A DNA stretch of 64,000 bases from Sphaerisporangium perillae. Lineage in GTDB: Bacteria > Actinomycetota > Actinomycetes > Streptosporangiales > Streptosporangiaceae. The notes below the pieces were generated by a model that worked only from the letters and a program-made list of their open reading frames with translations, was not told where the DNA came from and did no database searches. This document shows, one piece after another, positions 9,018 through 18,429 of this stretch (position 1 is its first letter; each line of letters starts with the position of its first letter). The translations under genes and the position numbers were made by a program. The stretch spans positions 62,001 to 126,000 of the forward strand of contig NZ_JALLPO010000018.1 of assembly GCF_023276435.1 (NCBI RefSeq). The letters are read 5' to 3'.

Positions 9018-11660
9018 TCAGGGCGCGAGGAGGGGGATCGTGCGGCGGACGCTGCGGCAGACGCCGTCGCTGGCCTGGGCCGCCGCGATCCGCTCCGCGG
9101 AAGGCGTGCCGTAACCGGTGATGCGCTGGCGCACCGGGCGGCCGGTCGGCTCCACCATCGCGGCGATCTCGCTGATGGTCTTGTACGAGCCGTTCTCCGA
9201 CCCGGCCATCCGGCTGATCGTCTCCTCCATCAGCGTGCCGCCGAGGTCGTTCACCCCGCCCGCCAGCACGGCCCGGCACAGGTCGTCCTGGAGCTTCACC
9301 CACGAGCACTGGATGTTGTCGATCGCGCCGTGCAGCAGGATCCGCGCCAGCGCGTGAACGGCACGGTTCTCCCGCGCCGTCGGGCCCGGCCGCGCGATGC
9401 CCGCCAGGTAGATCGGGGCGCTGTGGTGGACGAACGGCAGCAGCACGAACTCCGAGAACCCGCCGGTCTCCTCCTGGATGCGGCGGATCAGCCGGATGTG
9501 CGCCACCCAGTGCGCCGGCGTGTCCACGTGGCCGTACATCATCGTCGAGGTCGTCGGGATGCCGACACGGTGCGCGGTCGTGATGACGTCGACCCACTCC
9601 CGGGTCGGCAGCTTGCCCTTGGTCAGCACCCAGCGGACGTCGTCGTCGAGGATCTCCGCCGCCGTGCCGGGCAGCGAGTCGACCCCGGCCTCCTTGGCGG
9701 CCACGAGCCAGTCGTGGATCGACAGGTTCGTGCGGCTGGCCCCGTTGATGACCTCCATCGGGGAGAAGGCGTGCACGTGCATGTCCGGACACCTCTCCTT
9801 CACCGCCCTGGCGATGTCGAAGTAGGCCGTGCCGGGCAGGTCGGGGTGGATGCCGCCCTGCATGCACACCTCGGTGGCCCCCACCTCCCAGGCCTCGGCG
9901 GCCCGGTCGGCGACCTGGTCCAGGGACAGGGTGTAGGCGTCGGCGTCGGTGCGCCGCTGCGCGAACGCGCAGAAGCGGCAGCCGGTGTAGCAGACGTTGG
10001 TGAAGTTGATGTTGCGGTTCACGACGTAGGTCACGTCGTCGCCCACGGCCTGCCTGCGCAGGTCGTCGGCCACCCGGCAGAGCTCCTCCAGGTCGGCGCC
10101 GTCCGCGCCGAGGAGGGTGAGGGCCTGGCCGTCGGTGAGGCGCGCCGGGTCGGACGCCGCCCGTCGCAGCGCCTCCCGCATGTCGCCGTCGATGGCGCTC
10201 CCGTTCGCACCACCGGACGGCGCCCCGCCGCCGACCGTCCCCTCGGAGGCGGCGGACTGCCCTGCGGCGCCGTCCGCTCTGCCCGCTCCGGCCGGGACGC
10301 GCTCGCGGAGGGCGTCCCAGTCGCCGTAGACGTGCTCGAAGTCGTCGCGCCGGTCCTGTGCCCGCCCGGTGGAGTCCACCTCGACGTGCAGGTCCGTGCG
10401 GCCCGATGAGGAGAACCCACCGTCGGGCTCCTGCCACGGCCTGCCGGTGGGCAGGGTGTCCAGGGCGAGGCCGGTCTCGGGGTCGGCCAGGGCGGCGACG
10501 TGACCGCGCAGGCGCGGGTCGAGCCACGGCTCCCCGGCGAGCACGTACTCGGGATAGATCGTCAGACGTTCCTTCAGCGTGAACCCGGCGGCGGCGGTGC
10601 GGGCGGCGAGCTCCTCGATGTGCGGCCAGGGGCGCTCGGGGTTCACGTGGTCGGGCGTCAGCGGGGAGACACCTCCCCAGTCGTCGATCCCGGCCCTGAT
10701 CATCAGGGCGTACTCCTCCCCGATGAGGTTGGGCGGCGCCTGGACGCGCATCCTGGTGCCGAGCACGAGCCGGGTGACCGCGATCGTGGCGGCCAGCTCG
10801 TGCAGGTCGGCGTCCGGCATGCCGCGCATGGCCGTGTCCGGCTTGGCGCGGAAGTTCTGGACGATGACCTCCTGCACGCCCCCGTACTCACGGGCGACCC
10901 GCCGGATCGCGAAGATCGACTCGGCGCGGTCGGCGACGGTCTCGCCGATGCCGATCAGGATGCCGGTGGTGAAGGGGACGTTGGACCGGCCGGCGTCCTC
11001 CAGGACGCGCAGGCGGACGGCCGGGTCCTTGTCGGGCGAGCCGTAGTGGGCCTGCCCCTTCTCCTCGAACAGCCTGCGCGACGTCGTCTCCAGCATCATG
11101 CCCATGGACGGGGCGACCGGCTTGAGCCGCTGCAGATCGCGCCAGCTCATGACCCCTGGGTTGAGGTGCGGCAGCAGCCCGGTCTCCTCGAGGACGCGGA
11201 TCGCCATGGCGCGCACGTAGGAGAGCGTGTCGTCGTACCCGTGGGCGTCCAGCCACTCCCTGGCCTGGTGCCACCGGTCCTCGGGCCGGTCGCCGAGCGT
11301 GAACAGCGCCTCCTTGCACCCCATGGCCGCGCCCTGGCGGGCGATCTCCAGCACCTCGTCCGGGCTGAGGAAGGCGGCGGGGAGCTTGCCGGGGGCCGTC
11401 GCGAACGTGCAGTAGCCACAGCGGTCCCGGCACAGCCGGGTGAGCGGGATGAAGACCTTGCGGCTGTAGGTGACGACCCCCTCGCGCCCGGCCGAGGCCA
11501 GCCCCGCGTCCCGGACGCGGGCGGCGTGGTCGAGGAGCCGGTCCAGGTCGGCGCCGCGGGCGTGCAGGAGAACCGTCGCCTCCGTCACGTCGAGCGCCTT
11601 GCCATCCCTTGCCCGGGCCAGCGCTCGCCGCATCGCGGCGTCTGTGGGGTTCGCGTTCAT
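9018..11660 (-). CDS. fbiC: FO synthase, fused CofG-CofH radical SAM enzyme
   Basis: An 880-residue fusion of two radical SAM enzymes that make the deazaflavin chromophore FO from tyrosine and the flavin precursor 5-amino-6-ribitylaminouracil. The N-terminal (CofG) half carries the cluster motif CRDRCGYC near residue 80. The C-terminal (CofH) half carries CYTGCRFC near residue 560. The two halves are joined by an Ala/Gly-rich linker around residues 460-490. The ATG at 11660 is used; GTG at 11669 is also in frame and neither has a clear ribosome site. With fbiA and fbiB it completes most of the F420 pathway within 7 kb; the guanylyltransferase FbiD/CofC is not visible in the window. Confidence 0.96.
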   Translation of the reverse strand: MNANPTDAAMRRALARARDGKALDVTEATVLLHARGADLDRLLDHAARVRDAGLASAGREGVVTYSRKVFIPLTRLCRDRCGYCTFATAPGKLPAAFLSPDEVLEIARQGAAMGCKEALFTLGDRPEDRWHQAREWLDAHGYDDTLSYVRAMAIRVLEETGLLPHLNPGVMSWRDLQRLKPVAPSMGMMLETTSRRLFEEKGQAHYGSPDKDPAVRLRVLEDAGRSNVPFTTGILIGIGETVADRAESIFAIRRVAREYGGVQEVIVQNFRAKPDTAMRGMPDADLHELAATIAVTRLVLGTRMRVQAPPNLIGEEYALMIRAGIDDWGGVSPLTPDHVNPERPWPHIEELAARTAAAGFTLKERLTIYPEYVLAGEPWLDPRLRGHVAALADPETGLALDTLPTGRPWQEPDGGFSSSGRTDLHVEVDSTGRAQDRRDDFEHVYGDWDALRERVPAGAGRADGAAGQSAASEGTVGGGAPSGGANGSAIDGDMREALRRAASDPARLTDGQALTLLGADGADLEELCRVADDLRRQAVGDDVTYVVNRNINFTNVCYTGCRFCAFAQRRTDADAYTLSLDQVADRAAEAWEVGATEVCMQGGIHPDLPGTAYFDIARAVKERCPDMHVHAFSPMEVINGASRTNLSIHDWLVAAKEAGVDSLPGTAAEILDDDVRWVLTKGKLPTREWVDVITTAHRVGIPTTSTMMYGHVDTPAHWVAHIRLIRRIQEETGGFSEFVLLPFVHHSAPIYLAGIARPGPTARENRAVHALARILLHGAIDNIQCSWVKLQDDLCRAVLAGGVNDLGGTLMEETISRMAGSENGSYKTISEIAAMVEPTGRPVRQRITGYGTPSAERIAAAQASDGVCRSVRRTIPLLAP

Positions 11661-11875
11661 GAGAGGCACAGTACGAAACGGCTGTGCCGGGAGGTTGTGC
11701 CGGGGTGTCCATGAACGCCCACGGCGGTCCGGCGTCGTCGCCGGCGAACCGTCCGAGCTTTAGCCATCCTTAAGAGTAAGAGTCAAGGATTCTCGATAGA
11801 CGTAAACATATGCACAGGCACACAATTAGAGGGTCACCGGCTCACCTGAGCCCCCGTACCCCCAAGGAGAACCCG

Positions 11876-12097
11876 ATGTCCTGGCTGATCCTCGCCTTCA
11901 TCGCCACCGCCGCCGTGCTCGCCCCGCTGTTCGGCACCGACACGCGCGACGGCCGTGACTGGAGACCCGGCACCCCGCCCGTGCTCGGCGAACGGCGCGC
12001 CTGGCTGCGGCACCTCAGAAGGAGCGATAGTCGCGAGCGGGCATCCGCGGCCCGCGTGCCGGCGGTCGCCGCCCGCCAAGTTCGAGCAGGCGGATGA
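11876..12097 (+). CDS. Small membrane protein
   Basis: A 73-residue reading frame starting at ATG 11876, with AAGGAG seven bases upstream. Residues 2-17 (SWLILAFIATAAVLAP) form one membrane helix, followed by a charged tail with GRDWRPG. It is too short to recognise. Its last 83 bases overlap the 3' end of the opposite-strand DNA glycosylase gene, so the true C-terminus could be shorter in relatives. The strong ribosome site is the main reason to call it a gene. Confidence 0.55.
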   Translation: MSWLILAFIATAAVLAPLFGTDTRDGRDWRPGTPPVLGERRAWLRHLRRSDSRERASAARVPAVAARQVRAGG

Positions 12098-12947
12098 TCC
12101 GGTGGCGGTGCCCCCGGTAAGGCGCGAGCAGTTCCAGCATCCCGGCGTCGTCGGTCCTGCGGCCGGTCAGCGACCACCCCACCAGCGACGGCAGGTGGTA
12201 GTCGCCGACCGAGACCGCGTCCGGGTCTCCGTGGGCCCGCTGGCGGATCTCCGCCGACGTCCACACCCCGACGCCCGGCAGCGCCCGTAGCAGCCTGTCG
12301 GCCTCCGCCGCGCCGGCCGCCTCGAGCTTCTCCGCGTGCAGGGCGGCGTTGACGATCGTCCTGGCCCGAACGGCCTCCGCCCCCGCGCGGTGCCAGTCCC
12401 ACGACGGGATCTTCCGCCACACCTCGGGGCCGGGGAAGACGCGCATCATCGCGGGCGCCGGGCCGGGCGCGGGCTCGCCGTACCGGGAGAGCAGCCATCG
12501 CCACGCCCGCCACGCCTCGCGGCCGACGACCTTCTGCTCGAGCACTGCGGGCACGAGCGCCTCGAACACCCGCAGCGTACGGCCCACCCGCAGCCCCTGG
12601 TGGCGCGAGGCCAGCTCCCGGACCAGCTCATGGCCCGCGTACCCGAGCCCCTCGACCAGCCGCCGGAAGTCGCCGACGCCGTCGTGGGCGCCGAGGAGCT
12701 GGGGAAGGGTCTCCAGCATCCACGCGGCCCCCGGACCCCACGCCTGCGCCACCACCAGCGCCTCACGCGGCTCGACCGTCACCCGCAGCGTGCCCGGGCC
12801 TTCGGGCGTGCGGGAGGTACGCCAGATCGCCCGGTCGGCGGTGAGCTGCCAGGCGGGGTCGCCGCTCCCCCGCCGATGCGGCGCCAGGATCGGCTCCACA
12901 TCGAGGGGACCGTCCGGCCGCCACCTGCGTTCTCGCACAGCGTCCAC
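12015..12947 (-). CDS. AlkA-like DNA glycosylase (HhH-GPD superfamily)
   Basis: A 310-residue protein. The C-terminal half holds the helix-hairpin-helix LRALPGVGVWTSAEI (about residues 225-240) followed by SVGDYHLP, where the Asp corresponds to the catalytic aspartate of HhH-GPD glycosylases. There are no cysteines for an Fe-S cluster, so it belongs with 3-methyladenine glycosylase II rather than with endonuclease III or MutY. It would excise alkylated purines in the cytoplasm. The start is GTG at 12947; GTG at 12938 is possible. Its 3' end overlaps the small membrane protein gene, and it lies 34 bp downstream of the nucleotidyltransferase gene on the same strand. Confidence 0.85.
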   Translation of the reverse strand: MDAVRERRWRPDGPLDVEPILAPHRRGSGDPAWQLTADRAIWRTSRTPEGPGTLRVTVEPREALVVAQAWGPGAAWMLETLPQLLGAHDGVGDFRRLVEGLGYAGHELVRELASRHQGLRVGRTLRVFEALVPAVLEQKVVGREAWRAWRWLLSRYGEPAPGPAPAMMRVFPGPEVWRKIPSWDWHRAGAEAVRARTIVNAALHAEKLEAAGAAEADRLLRALPGVGVWTSAEIRQRAHGDPDAVSVGDYHLPSLVGWSLTGRRTDDAGMLELLAPYRGHRHRIIRLLELGGRRPPARGPRMPARDYRSF

Positions 12948-12981
12948 AGTATTGGCGCCGCGCCTCTGGCAGGGGCGGGGG

Positions 12982-14085
12982 TCAGACGTCGCTGGAGAAC
13001 CGGACCGCGCTCGGCGGCAGCTGGACGCCCGGCCATACGCGGGCGCCGGCCAGCAGCTCGTTGCCCGAGCCGACCACCGCGCCGTCGCCGATCACGGCGT
13101 TCCGCAGGACCGCTCCCGACGAGACCCGGGCGCCCGCTCCCACCACGGAGTCGACGACGGTGGCCCCTGACTCGATCACGCAGTCGGCGTCCAGCACGCT
13201 GCCCCTGACGCAGGCCTCGGACTCGACGACCGCCCTCGGCCCCACCACCGTGCCGCCCGCGATCTTGGCGTTGGGCGAGACCTTCGCCGCCGGCATCGCC
13301 AGGAACTCCCCGCAGGCGCCGGGAAGCGCCGGAGAGGCCAGGCGGCCGAGCACCAGATCACACGAACCCTGGACGAAGGCCGCGGGCGTGCCCACGTCGA
13401 GCCAGTACGAGCGGTCGGCGTACCCGAGCACCAGCTCGCCGGCCTCGATCATGCCGGGGAACGTCTCACGCTCGACGGAGACGACCCGCCCCGCCGGAAT
13501 GCGGTCGATGAACGAGCGCTGGAAGACGTAGCACCCGGCGTTGATGCGGTTCGTCACGGGATTGGGCGTCTTCTCCAGGAACGCGGTGACCCGGCCCTCC
13601 GGGTCCGTCGGCACGCAACCGAACCTCGACGGGTCGTCCACCTCGGTCAGATGGAGCGTCACGGCCGCACCGCGCGAGACGTGCAGCTCGACCTGCTCGG
13701 TGATGTCGTGCCCGGACAGGATGTCGCCGTTCAGCACGAGGACCGGCGCGTCCGGACCGCAGGTCAGCGCCTCGGCGGCGTTGCGGATCGCTCCACCGGT
13801 GCCGAGCGGGGTCTGCTCGGTCATGTACTCCAGCGACAGCCCGAACGCCGAGCCGTCCCCGAACGCCTCGGCGAACATCGAGGCGCGGTAGGAGGTGGCG
13901 AAGACGATGCGCTGGACGCCGAACGACCTCGCCCGGGCGAGCTGGTGGGCGAGGAACGGCACACCGGCCGTCGGAAGCAGTGGCTTGGGGGTGCTCAAGG
14001 TCAGGGGACGAAGACGGGTGCCCTGCCCGCCCACAAGGAGAATGGCCTCAAGGTGCGCCGACTCCGGCGAGTAGCTGCTCGTCAC
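12982..14085 (-). CDS. Mannose-1-phosphate guanylyltransferase-like sugar nucleotidyltransferase
   Basis: A 367-residue protein with the nucleotide-binding signature LVGGQGTRLRPLT followed by PKPLLP near the N-terminus, VLNGDIL for the metal-binding Asp, and a left-handed beta-helix of hexapeptide repeats from about residue 270 (KIAGGTVVGPRAVV and the turns after it). The family makes an NDP-sugar from a sugar-1-phosphate. The closest type I recognise is the GDP-mannose pyrophosphorylase that sits near whiB2-fbiA in mycobacteria, so GDP-mannose is the likely product. The start is GTG at 14085. It lies 15 bp after the glycosyltransferase on the same strand, so the two probably share a transcript. 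Confidence 0.85.
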   Translation of the reverse strand: MTSSYSPESAHLEAILLVGGQGTRLRPLTLSTPKPLLPTAGVPFLAHQLARARSFGVQRIVFATSYRASMFAEAFGDGSAFGLSLEYMTEQTPLGTGGAIRNAAEALTCGPDAPVLVLNGDILSGHDITEQVELHVSRGAAVTLHLTEVDDPSRFGCVPTDPEGRVTAFLEKTPNPVTNRINAGCYVFQRSFIDRIPAGRVVSVERETFPGMIEAGELVLGYADRSYWLDVGTPAAFVQGSCDLVLGRLASPALPGACGEFLAMPAAKVSPNAKIAGGTVVGPRAVVESEACVRGSVLDADCVIESGATVVDSVVGAGARVSSGAVLRNAVIGDGAVVGSGNELLAGARVWPGVQLPPSAVRFSSDV

Positions 14086-14100
14086 ACCGGTGAGGCTAGC

Positions 14101-15228
14101 TCACTGATCGACCGCTCGTTGATAGGAAATCATATGAGCCTCGGCGGAGGCGTCCCACGTGAACTCCCGGGACCGCGCGAGGCCCGCCTCGGCGAGTGAC
14201 CGCCTGCGCTCCGGAGCCTCCAGCAAGGCCCTCAGGGCGTCCCTGATGCTCTCGGCGTCGGGCTCGGTGTAGGCCACCGCCTCGCCGCCGACCTCCGGCA
14301 GCGACGTGCGGTGGGTGGTGAGCACAGGGGCTCCGCAGGCCATGGCCTCCAGCACGGGCAGCCCGAAGCCCTCGCCCCTCGACGGGAACGCGACCACGAC
14401 CGCGCCGCCTAGGAAACCCGGCAGGTCGGCGAAGGAGAGATAGCCCGGGCGCACGACCCGCACGGTGACCGGAAGCTCGCTGATCGCGTCGTCCACGTCG
14501 TCGTTCCAGCCCGCTCCGCTGGCCAGCACGAGCGCCGGCGGCGACGGCAGGTCGCGGACCGCCTGGCCGAAGCCCTTCACCAGATTGGGGACGTTCTTGC
14601 GCGGCTCGAAGGCGCCGAGGAAGGCGACGTACGAGCGTCCGCGCAGGCTGAGCCGGCCGGCCACCCTCGTGGTCTCCTCGTCCGACGGCCGGTGGAACAG
14701 CGCCCGGTCGGCGCCGTGGTAGGCGACGTCGATGCGCGTCGGGTCGGCCGCGAGCACCCGCACGAGCTCGTCGCGGGTGGCCTTGGAGGGCACGATGACC
14801 CGTGTCGCGTTGCGCACCGCCGTGCGGGTGGCGGCGCGGAAGAAGGAAGCCCTGACCGCGTTGTGCTGGTCGGGCTCGGTGAACCAGGTCACGTCGTGGA
14901 CGGTCGCGACCGTGGGCAGCCCGGAATGCAGAGGGATCGAGTAGTAGGGGGCGTGGATGACCTGGGCGCCGACCTGGCGGGCGAGCACAGGGATGCCGGT
15001 CTGCTCCCAGACCAGGCGGGCGGCGCGGTTCGCGATCGTCGGAGGGCCGGCGAGGATGCGCGCCGAAGGGGCGATCTTGCCGTAGCGCTCGGCGTCCGCT
15101 CTCTGGCAGACGACCGAGAGATCGGCGCCGGCCCGATCGAGAGCGGCGACCAGCCCGTCCACGTAGCGGATCAGAGCCCCGCGGTCGGCGGGCACCGCCG
15201 CGGCGTCGACGAGCACTCGGGGCGTCAA
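14101..15228 (-). CDS. GT-B glycosyltransferase, GT4 type (mannosyltransferase-like)
   Basis: A 375-residue GT-B enzyme. The N-terminal domain includes VIHAPYYSIPLHSGLPTVAT and VHDVTWF. The C-terminal donor domain includes FLGAFEPRKNVPNLV and the conserved motif SRGEGFGLPVLEAMACGAPV, whose E-x7-E glutamates bind the donor. Being co-directional with and adjacent to the GDP-mannose synthase suggests a GDP-mannose donor (inference). The start is TTG at 15228, with GGAG nine bases upstream; GTG at 15216 is an alternative. The upstream bases include the perfect palindrome GAGCGATCGCTC at 15229-15240. Confidence 0.85.
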   Translation of the reverse strand: MTPRVLVDAAAVPADRGALIRYVDGLVAALDRAGADLSVVCQRADAERYGKIAPSARILAGPPTIANRAARLVWEQTGIPVLARQVGAQVIHAPYYSIPLHSGLPTVATVHDVTWFTEPDQHNAVRASFFRAATRTAVRNATRVIVPSKATRDELVRVLAADPTRIDVAYHGADRALFHRPSDEETTRVAGRLSLRGRSYVAFLGAFEPRKNVPNLVKGFGQAVRDLPSPPALVLASGAGWNDDVDDAISELPVTVRVVRPGYLSFADLPGFLGGAVVVAFPSRGEGFGLPVLEAMACGAPVLTTHRTSLPEVGGEAVAYTEPDAESIRDALRALLEAPERRRSLAEAGLARSREFTWDASAEAHMISYQRAVDQ

Positions 15229-15450
15229 GAGCGATCGCTCCTCTCGGATCTCCGTGCCGTTCCTCTACGGAGATCGCGCGCGGGCGAAGGGCACCTGTTC
15301 GCTGCGAACCGGCAGGGGCACTGTCGTGTCCCGCCGACCGCCTGCCCCTCGCCCCCGATCCCCATCGTCTTCACTCTATTGCGAGGCTCCCCAAAACCGT
15401 GAGAGTTATGGCACGCATTTCATCCGTCGCGTGGGCAACGAATGCGAAAA

Positions 15451-16374
15451 TCAGTCGCGATCGGCGGTGACGGGAACGGTATCGGCTCGGCGAGCCGCCA
15501 GGCCCGCGAGGCCGGCGCACACCAGGTCCCCCGCCGAGACCACCAGCCGGGAGCACAGCGCCGCCGCGATGGCCCGCCCGCCGTCCAGCACCGGCGCGAG
15601 CGCCGCCACCATGGCCACCTCGCGCACCCCCGCTCCGGCGGGGGCGACGACCACGATGAACCCCAGGCACCAGGCCAGCGCGAACGCTCCTAGGGACAGG
15701 ACAATGGCCTGCGTCCCGGTGGCGCCCAGCCCGGTCACGAGCAGTCCCAGATGGAACCCGTACGCGGCCCAGCCGGCGAAGGCCCAGCCGGCCGAGGTGA
15801 GCACACCCCGGCGGGTGAGCGGGCGCTCCAGCGGGGGGCGCTTGAGCACCTTGAGGCCGAACCCGAGCACCCCGTTGACGACACGGGGATGCAGCCCGGC
15901 GACGAGCACGGGCAGCAGCAGCAGGAGCCAGGCGTAGCGCGCCACCGAGTCGCCGGCGAAGGCCGGCAGGGTGAGGACGGCCACGGAGAGACCACTGGCC
16001 AGATAGATCGGATATGTCAGGAAGAACGCGGCGGCGCTGCGGGGACGCGGCACGCCGAGATCCTTGCCCATCTCCATCTGAGCGAGCACCGGCCACAACG
16101 ACCCGGGGATGTACTTCCCGAGCTGCCCCACGAAGAACACCTTGGCCGCGTCCGTGAACGCCAGCGGCGAGCCGAGATCGGCCAGCAGCGCCCGCCACAT
16201 CAGCATCCCCGCCACGAGCGCCGCCAGCACCGCGACCAGCGACCCCGCCAGCAGCGGCCACGACAGCCGGGCGAAACCGTCCGCCACCTGCGACCACCGG
16301 CCCGCGATCGCCCAGGCGCCGAACCCGAGCGCGACCAGCAGGAACGCGAACCTGATCAGCTTCTTCCGCGTCAT
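15451..16374 (-). CDS. Flippase-like integral membrane protein (LPG synthase TM / YbhN type)
   Basis: A 307-residue polytopic protein with about eight hydrophobic segments. It has the family motifs FFVGQLGKYIPGSLWP and, near the C-terminus, FIVVVAPAGAGVREVAMVAAL. The family is related to the membrane half of lysyl-phosphatidylglycerol synthase and to AglD-type proteins, and is often found in glycan clusters, where it is suspected of moving or modifying lipid-linked sugars. The ATG at 16374 overlaps the stop of the methyltransferase gene by four bases (ATGA), so translation is coupled. A paralogue with the same motifs lies at 17485-18429. Confidence 0.85.
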   Translation of the reverse strand: MTRKKLIRFAFLLVALGFGAWAIAGRWSQVADGFARLSWPLLAGSLVAVLAALVAGMLMWRALLADLGSPLAFTDAAKVFFVGQLGKYIPGSLWPVLAQMEMGKDLGVPRPRSAAAFFLTYPIYLASGLSVAVLTLPAFAGDSVARYAWLLLLLPVLVAGLHPRVVNGVLGFGLKVLKRPPLERPLTRRGVLTSAGWAFAGWAAYGFHLGLLVTGLGATGTQAIVLSLGAFALAWCLGFIVVVAPAGAGVREVAMVAALAPVLDGGRAIAAALCSRLVVSAGDLVCAGLAGLAARRADTVPVTADRD

Positions 16375-17258
16375 GGAGTGCGCACGGGCTCGGGGGGCTG
16401 CGGGAGGGCCCGGCCGAGAGGCCTGCGGGGCGTCTTCGTCGCCACCCACAGGTAGGTCGGCACCACCGGCAGCAGCGCCCGCAGCGCCGGGCGGGGCGTC
16501 CTCGCCAGCGTCCCCTGCGCGACGCGCCCGGCCGCGCCGGGGAACAGCTCGCCCCCGGCGAACCTCTCCGGCGAGGCCAGCACCGGGAAGGAGTAGTCCC
16601 ACACGTGGAAGTCGCCGAGCATCCGGCGCAGGCCCCGCCTGGTGCGGAACCGCTCGTAGTAATGGTCGGCGCGGCCCGAGGCGCGCACGTACCGGTCGGC
16701 GAGCGACGGCGGCAGGTAGGACAGGAACGGCAGCTTGTAGTGCGGCTCCATCACGCCGAGCCGGTTGCCGAGGCCGAGGTACAGCACACCGTCGTCGGCG
16801 AGCACGCGGTGCAGCTCCCGCACCACGGCGTCGGGGTCGACCACGTGCTCGTAGATGTGGTTGAGGACCAGGACGTCCATCGAGCCGTCGGGGAACGGCA
16901 GCGCCGTGCCGTCCGCGCAGACGAACTCCACCCGCTCGCCGAAGCGCTCGTCCGCCCTGCGCAGCCCCGGCACGTCGATGTCCACCCCGAAGGCGCGGCG
17001 GGCGCCCGCCGACGCCAGCTCATCGGCGATGAACCCCGCCGAACAGCCGATGTCGGCCACGGTCAGCCCATCGAGCACCGCGGCGGAAGCGCCGTCGCCC
17101 GCGGCCGCGTCTCGGCCCAGGAAGTGCGCGAGCACAGCGATGATCTTGGCGGCCTTGCGGCGCCGCTTGGCCTCGTCCAGCATCGCGGCCTGGATCTCTG
17201 AATACTCGAGCTGCGCCACGCGTTCTGTGCCCACGGCGCCCAAGTGTATTGTGCCCAT
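16371..17258 (-). CDS. SAM-dependent methyltransferase (class I)
   Basis: A 295-residue protein with the Rossmann-type SAM site VADIGCSAGFIADELA, the acidic end of strand 2 (FGVDIDVPGL) and the motif-II region FPDGSMDVLVLNHIYEHV. The C-terminal part has WDYSFPVLASP and a basic tail. The substrate is unknown; its place in a glycosyltransferase cluster suggests methylation of a sugar or lipid-linked intermediate. The start chosen is ATG at 17258; a longer frame from 17381 runs through an odd repetitive stretch and lacks homology. It is coupled to the downstream flippase-like gene. Confidence 0.85.
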   Translation of the reverse strand: MGTIHLGAVGTERVAQLEYSEIQAAMLDEAKRRRKAAKIIAVLAHFLGRDAAAGDGASAAVLDGLTVADIGCSAGFIADELASAGARRAFGVDIDVPGLRRADERFGERVEFVCADGTALPFPDGSMDVLVLNHIYEHVVDPDAVVRELHRVLADDGVLYLGLGNRLGVMEPHYKLPFLSYLPPSLADRYVRASGRADHYYERFRTRRGLRRMLGDFHVWDYSFPVLASPERFAGGELFPGAAGRVAQGTLARTPRPALRALLPVVPTYLWVATKTPRRPLGRALPQPPEPVRTP

Positions 17259-17279
17259 GGCGCTCGCTCCGCTCGCGCT

Positions 17280-17381
17280 GTGCGAGGGCGCCCTTGAGCC
17301 GGCGGTCTTCCTCGTCACTCGGAAGCGCTCGTTCCTCGCACTTCCTCCTTCCTCGGTCAGGACACCGGCGCGCCCTCGCAC
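17280..17381. repeat. Inverted repeat upstream of the methyltransferase gene
   Basis: GTGCGAGGGCGC at 17280-17291 is repeated as its exact reverse complement at 17370-17381. The 78 bp between them are rich in GCTCGTTCCTCG-like and CTTCCTCCTTCCTCG sequence. The stretch lies in the 226-bp gap between two divergent genes and could be a hairpin or a small relic; there is no coding signal. Confidence 0.5.
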
Positions 17382-17484
17382 GCTGGGGGGTGAACCCTGA
17401 GAAAGCGTTCAGCGGGATTCAATGAACGTGTAACTGTGATGGGAGGACCTACCGGCGGGTAACCGGGCGTCGTACGCTGGGCGG

Positions 17485-18429
17485 ATGTTGAGCCGGCTGC
17501 GATCAAGTCCTCTGCTCCGGGTGGGGCTCGCGCTCGTCGCCCTGGGTTTCCTGGCCTATGGCCTGTCCCGGAACTGGAACGACACCGTCGCCGCGCTCGG
17601 CAGCCTGTCGTGGTGGACGGTCGCCGGCTCGGTCGCCGCGGTCCTCGTCGGTCTGGGGTTCATGCTCCTTGCCTGGCGGGCCGTGCTCGCCGGGTTCGGC
17701 TCTCCGCTGCCGCTGCGGGTGGCCGCCAAGATCCTGTTCCTCGGCCAGCTCGGCAAGTACGTCCCCGGATCGGTGTGGGCGTTCGCCGCGATGATGGAGC
17801 TGGCCCGCGACCACGGCTCCCCGCCCCGCCGGACGTTCGGCGCGACGGTGGTCGGCCTTGTGACCTCGCTCGGCTGCGCGCTCGCCCTCGCCGCGGTGAC
17901 CCTCCCCCTGACCTCGCAGGACGTGGCCAGGCAGACCTGGTACCTGATGGCGCTGATCCCGTTCATCGCCATCGGCCTGCATCCCCGGGTGCTCACCTTC
18001 GGCCTCAACCTCGTGCTGAGGATCGCCCGCAGGGAGCCGCTCGACCGCGTGTCGGGGTCGGCGATGCTCGCGGCGGCGGGCTGGACGATGGCCGGCTGGC
18101 TGTTCTACGGCGTGCACATCTGGCTGCTGCTCAGCGACATGCGTCCCGGCGGAGGCCCGTCGCTGTTCGCCGTAGCCGCCGGCGCGTACGCCCTCGCCTG
18201 GGTGACCGGGCTGCTCACCGTCATCGTCCCGGCCGGCATCGGCGTCCGCGAGGGCGCCATGGTGCTCGTGCTCGCGCCCTTCCTGGACGCCCCGCACGCG
18301 CTGGTCATCGCGGTGGTTTCGCGGCTGGCCTTCACGCTGGCCGACGTCGCCTGGGCCGGGCTCGGCTTCGTACTGGCGCGCGGTCAGGCTCCCGAGGAGA
18401 GCAGAGCGGCGGCGTACGCGGCCCAGTAA
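17485..18429 (+). CDS. Flippase-like integral membrane protein, paralogue of the 15.5 kb gene
   Basis: A 314-residue polytopic protein with the same signatures as the 15451-16374 product: FLGQLGKYVPGSVWAFAAMM around residue 90 and TVIVPAGIGVREGAMVLVLAPFLDA near residue 250. Both start with a short basic N-terminus and a first helix of the type LVALGF. It probably handles a lipid-linked glycan intermediate, but substrate and direction are unknown. It is divergent from the methyltransferase gene, and its last 46 bases overlap the 3' end of the opposite-strand glycosyltransferase gene. Duplication followed by inversion would explain the arrangement (inference). Confidence 0.85.
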   Translation: MLSRLRSSPLLRVGLALVALGFLAYGLSRNWNDTVAALGSLSWWTVAGSVAAVLVGLGFMLLAWRAVLAGFGSPLPLRVAAKILFLGQLGKYVPGSVWAFAAMMELARDHGSPPRRTFGATVVGLVTSLGCALALAAVTLPLTSQDVARQTWYLMALIPFIAIGLHPRVLTFGLNLVLRIARREPLDRVSGSAMLAAAGWTMAGWLFYGVHIWLLLSDMRPGGGPSLFAVAAGAYALAWVTGLLTVIVPAGIGVREGAMVLVLAPFLDAPHALVIAVVSRLAFTLADVAWAGLGFVLARGQAPEESRAAAYAAQ

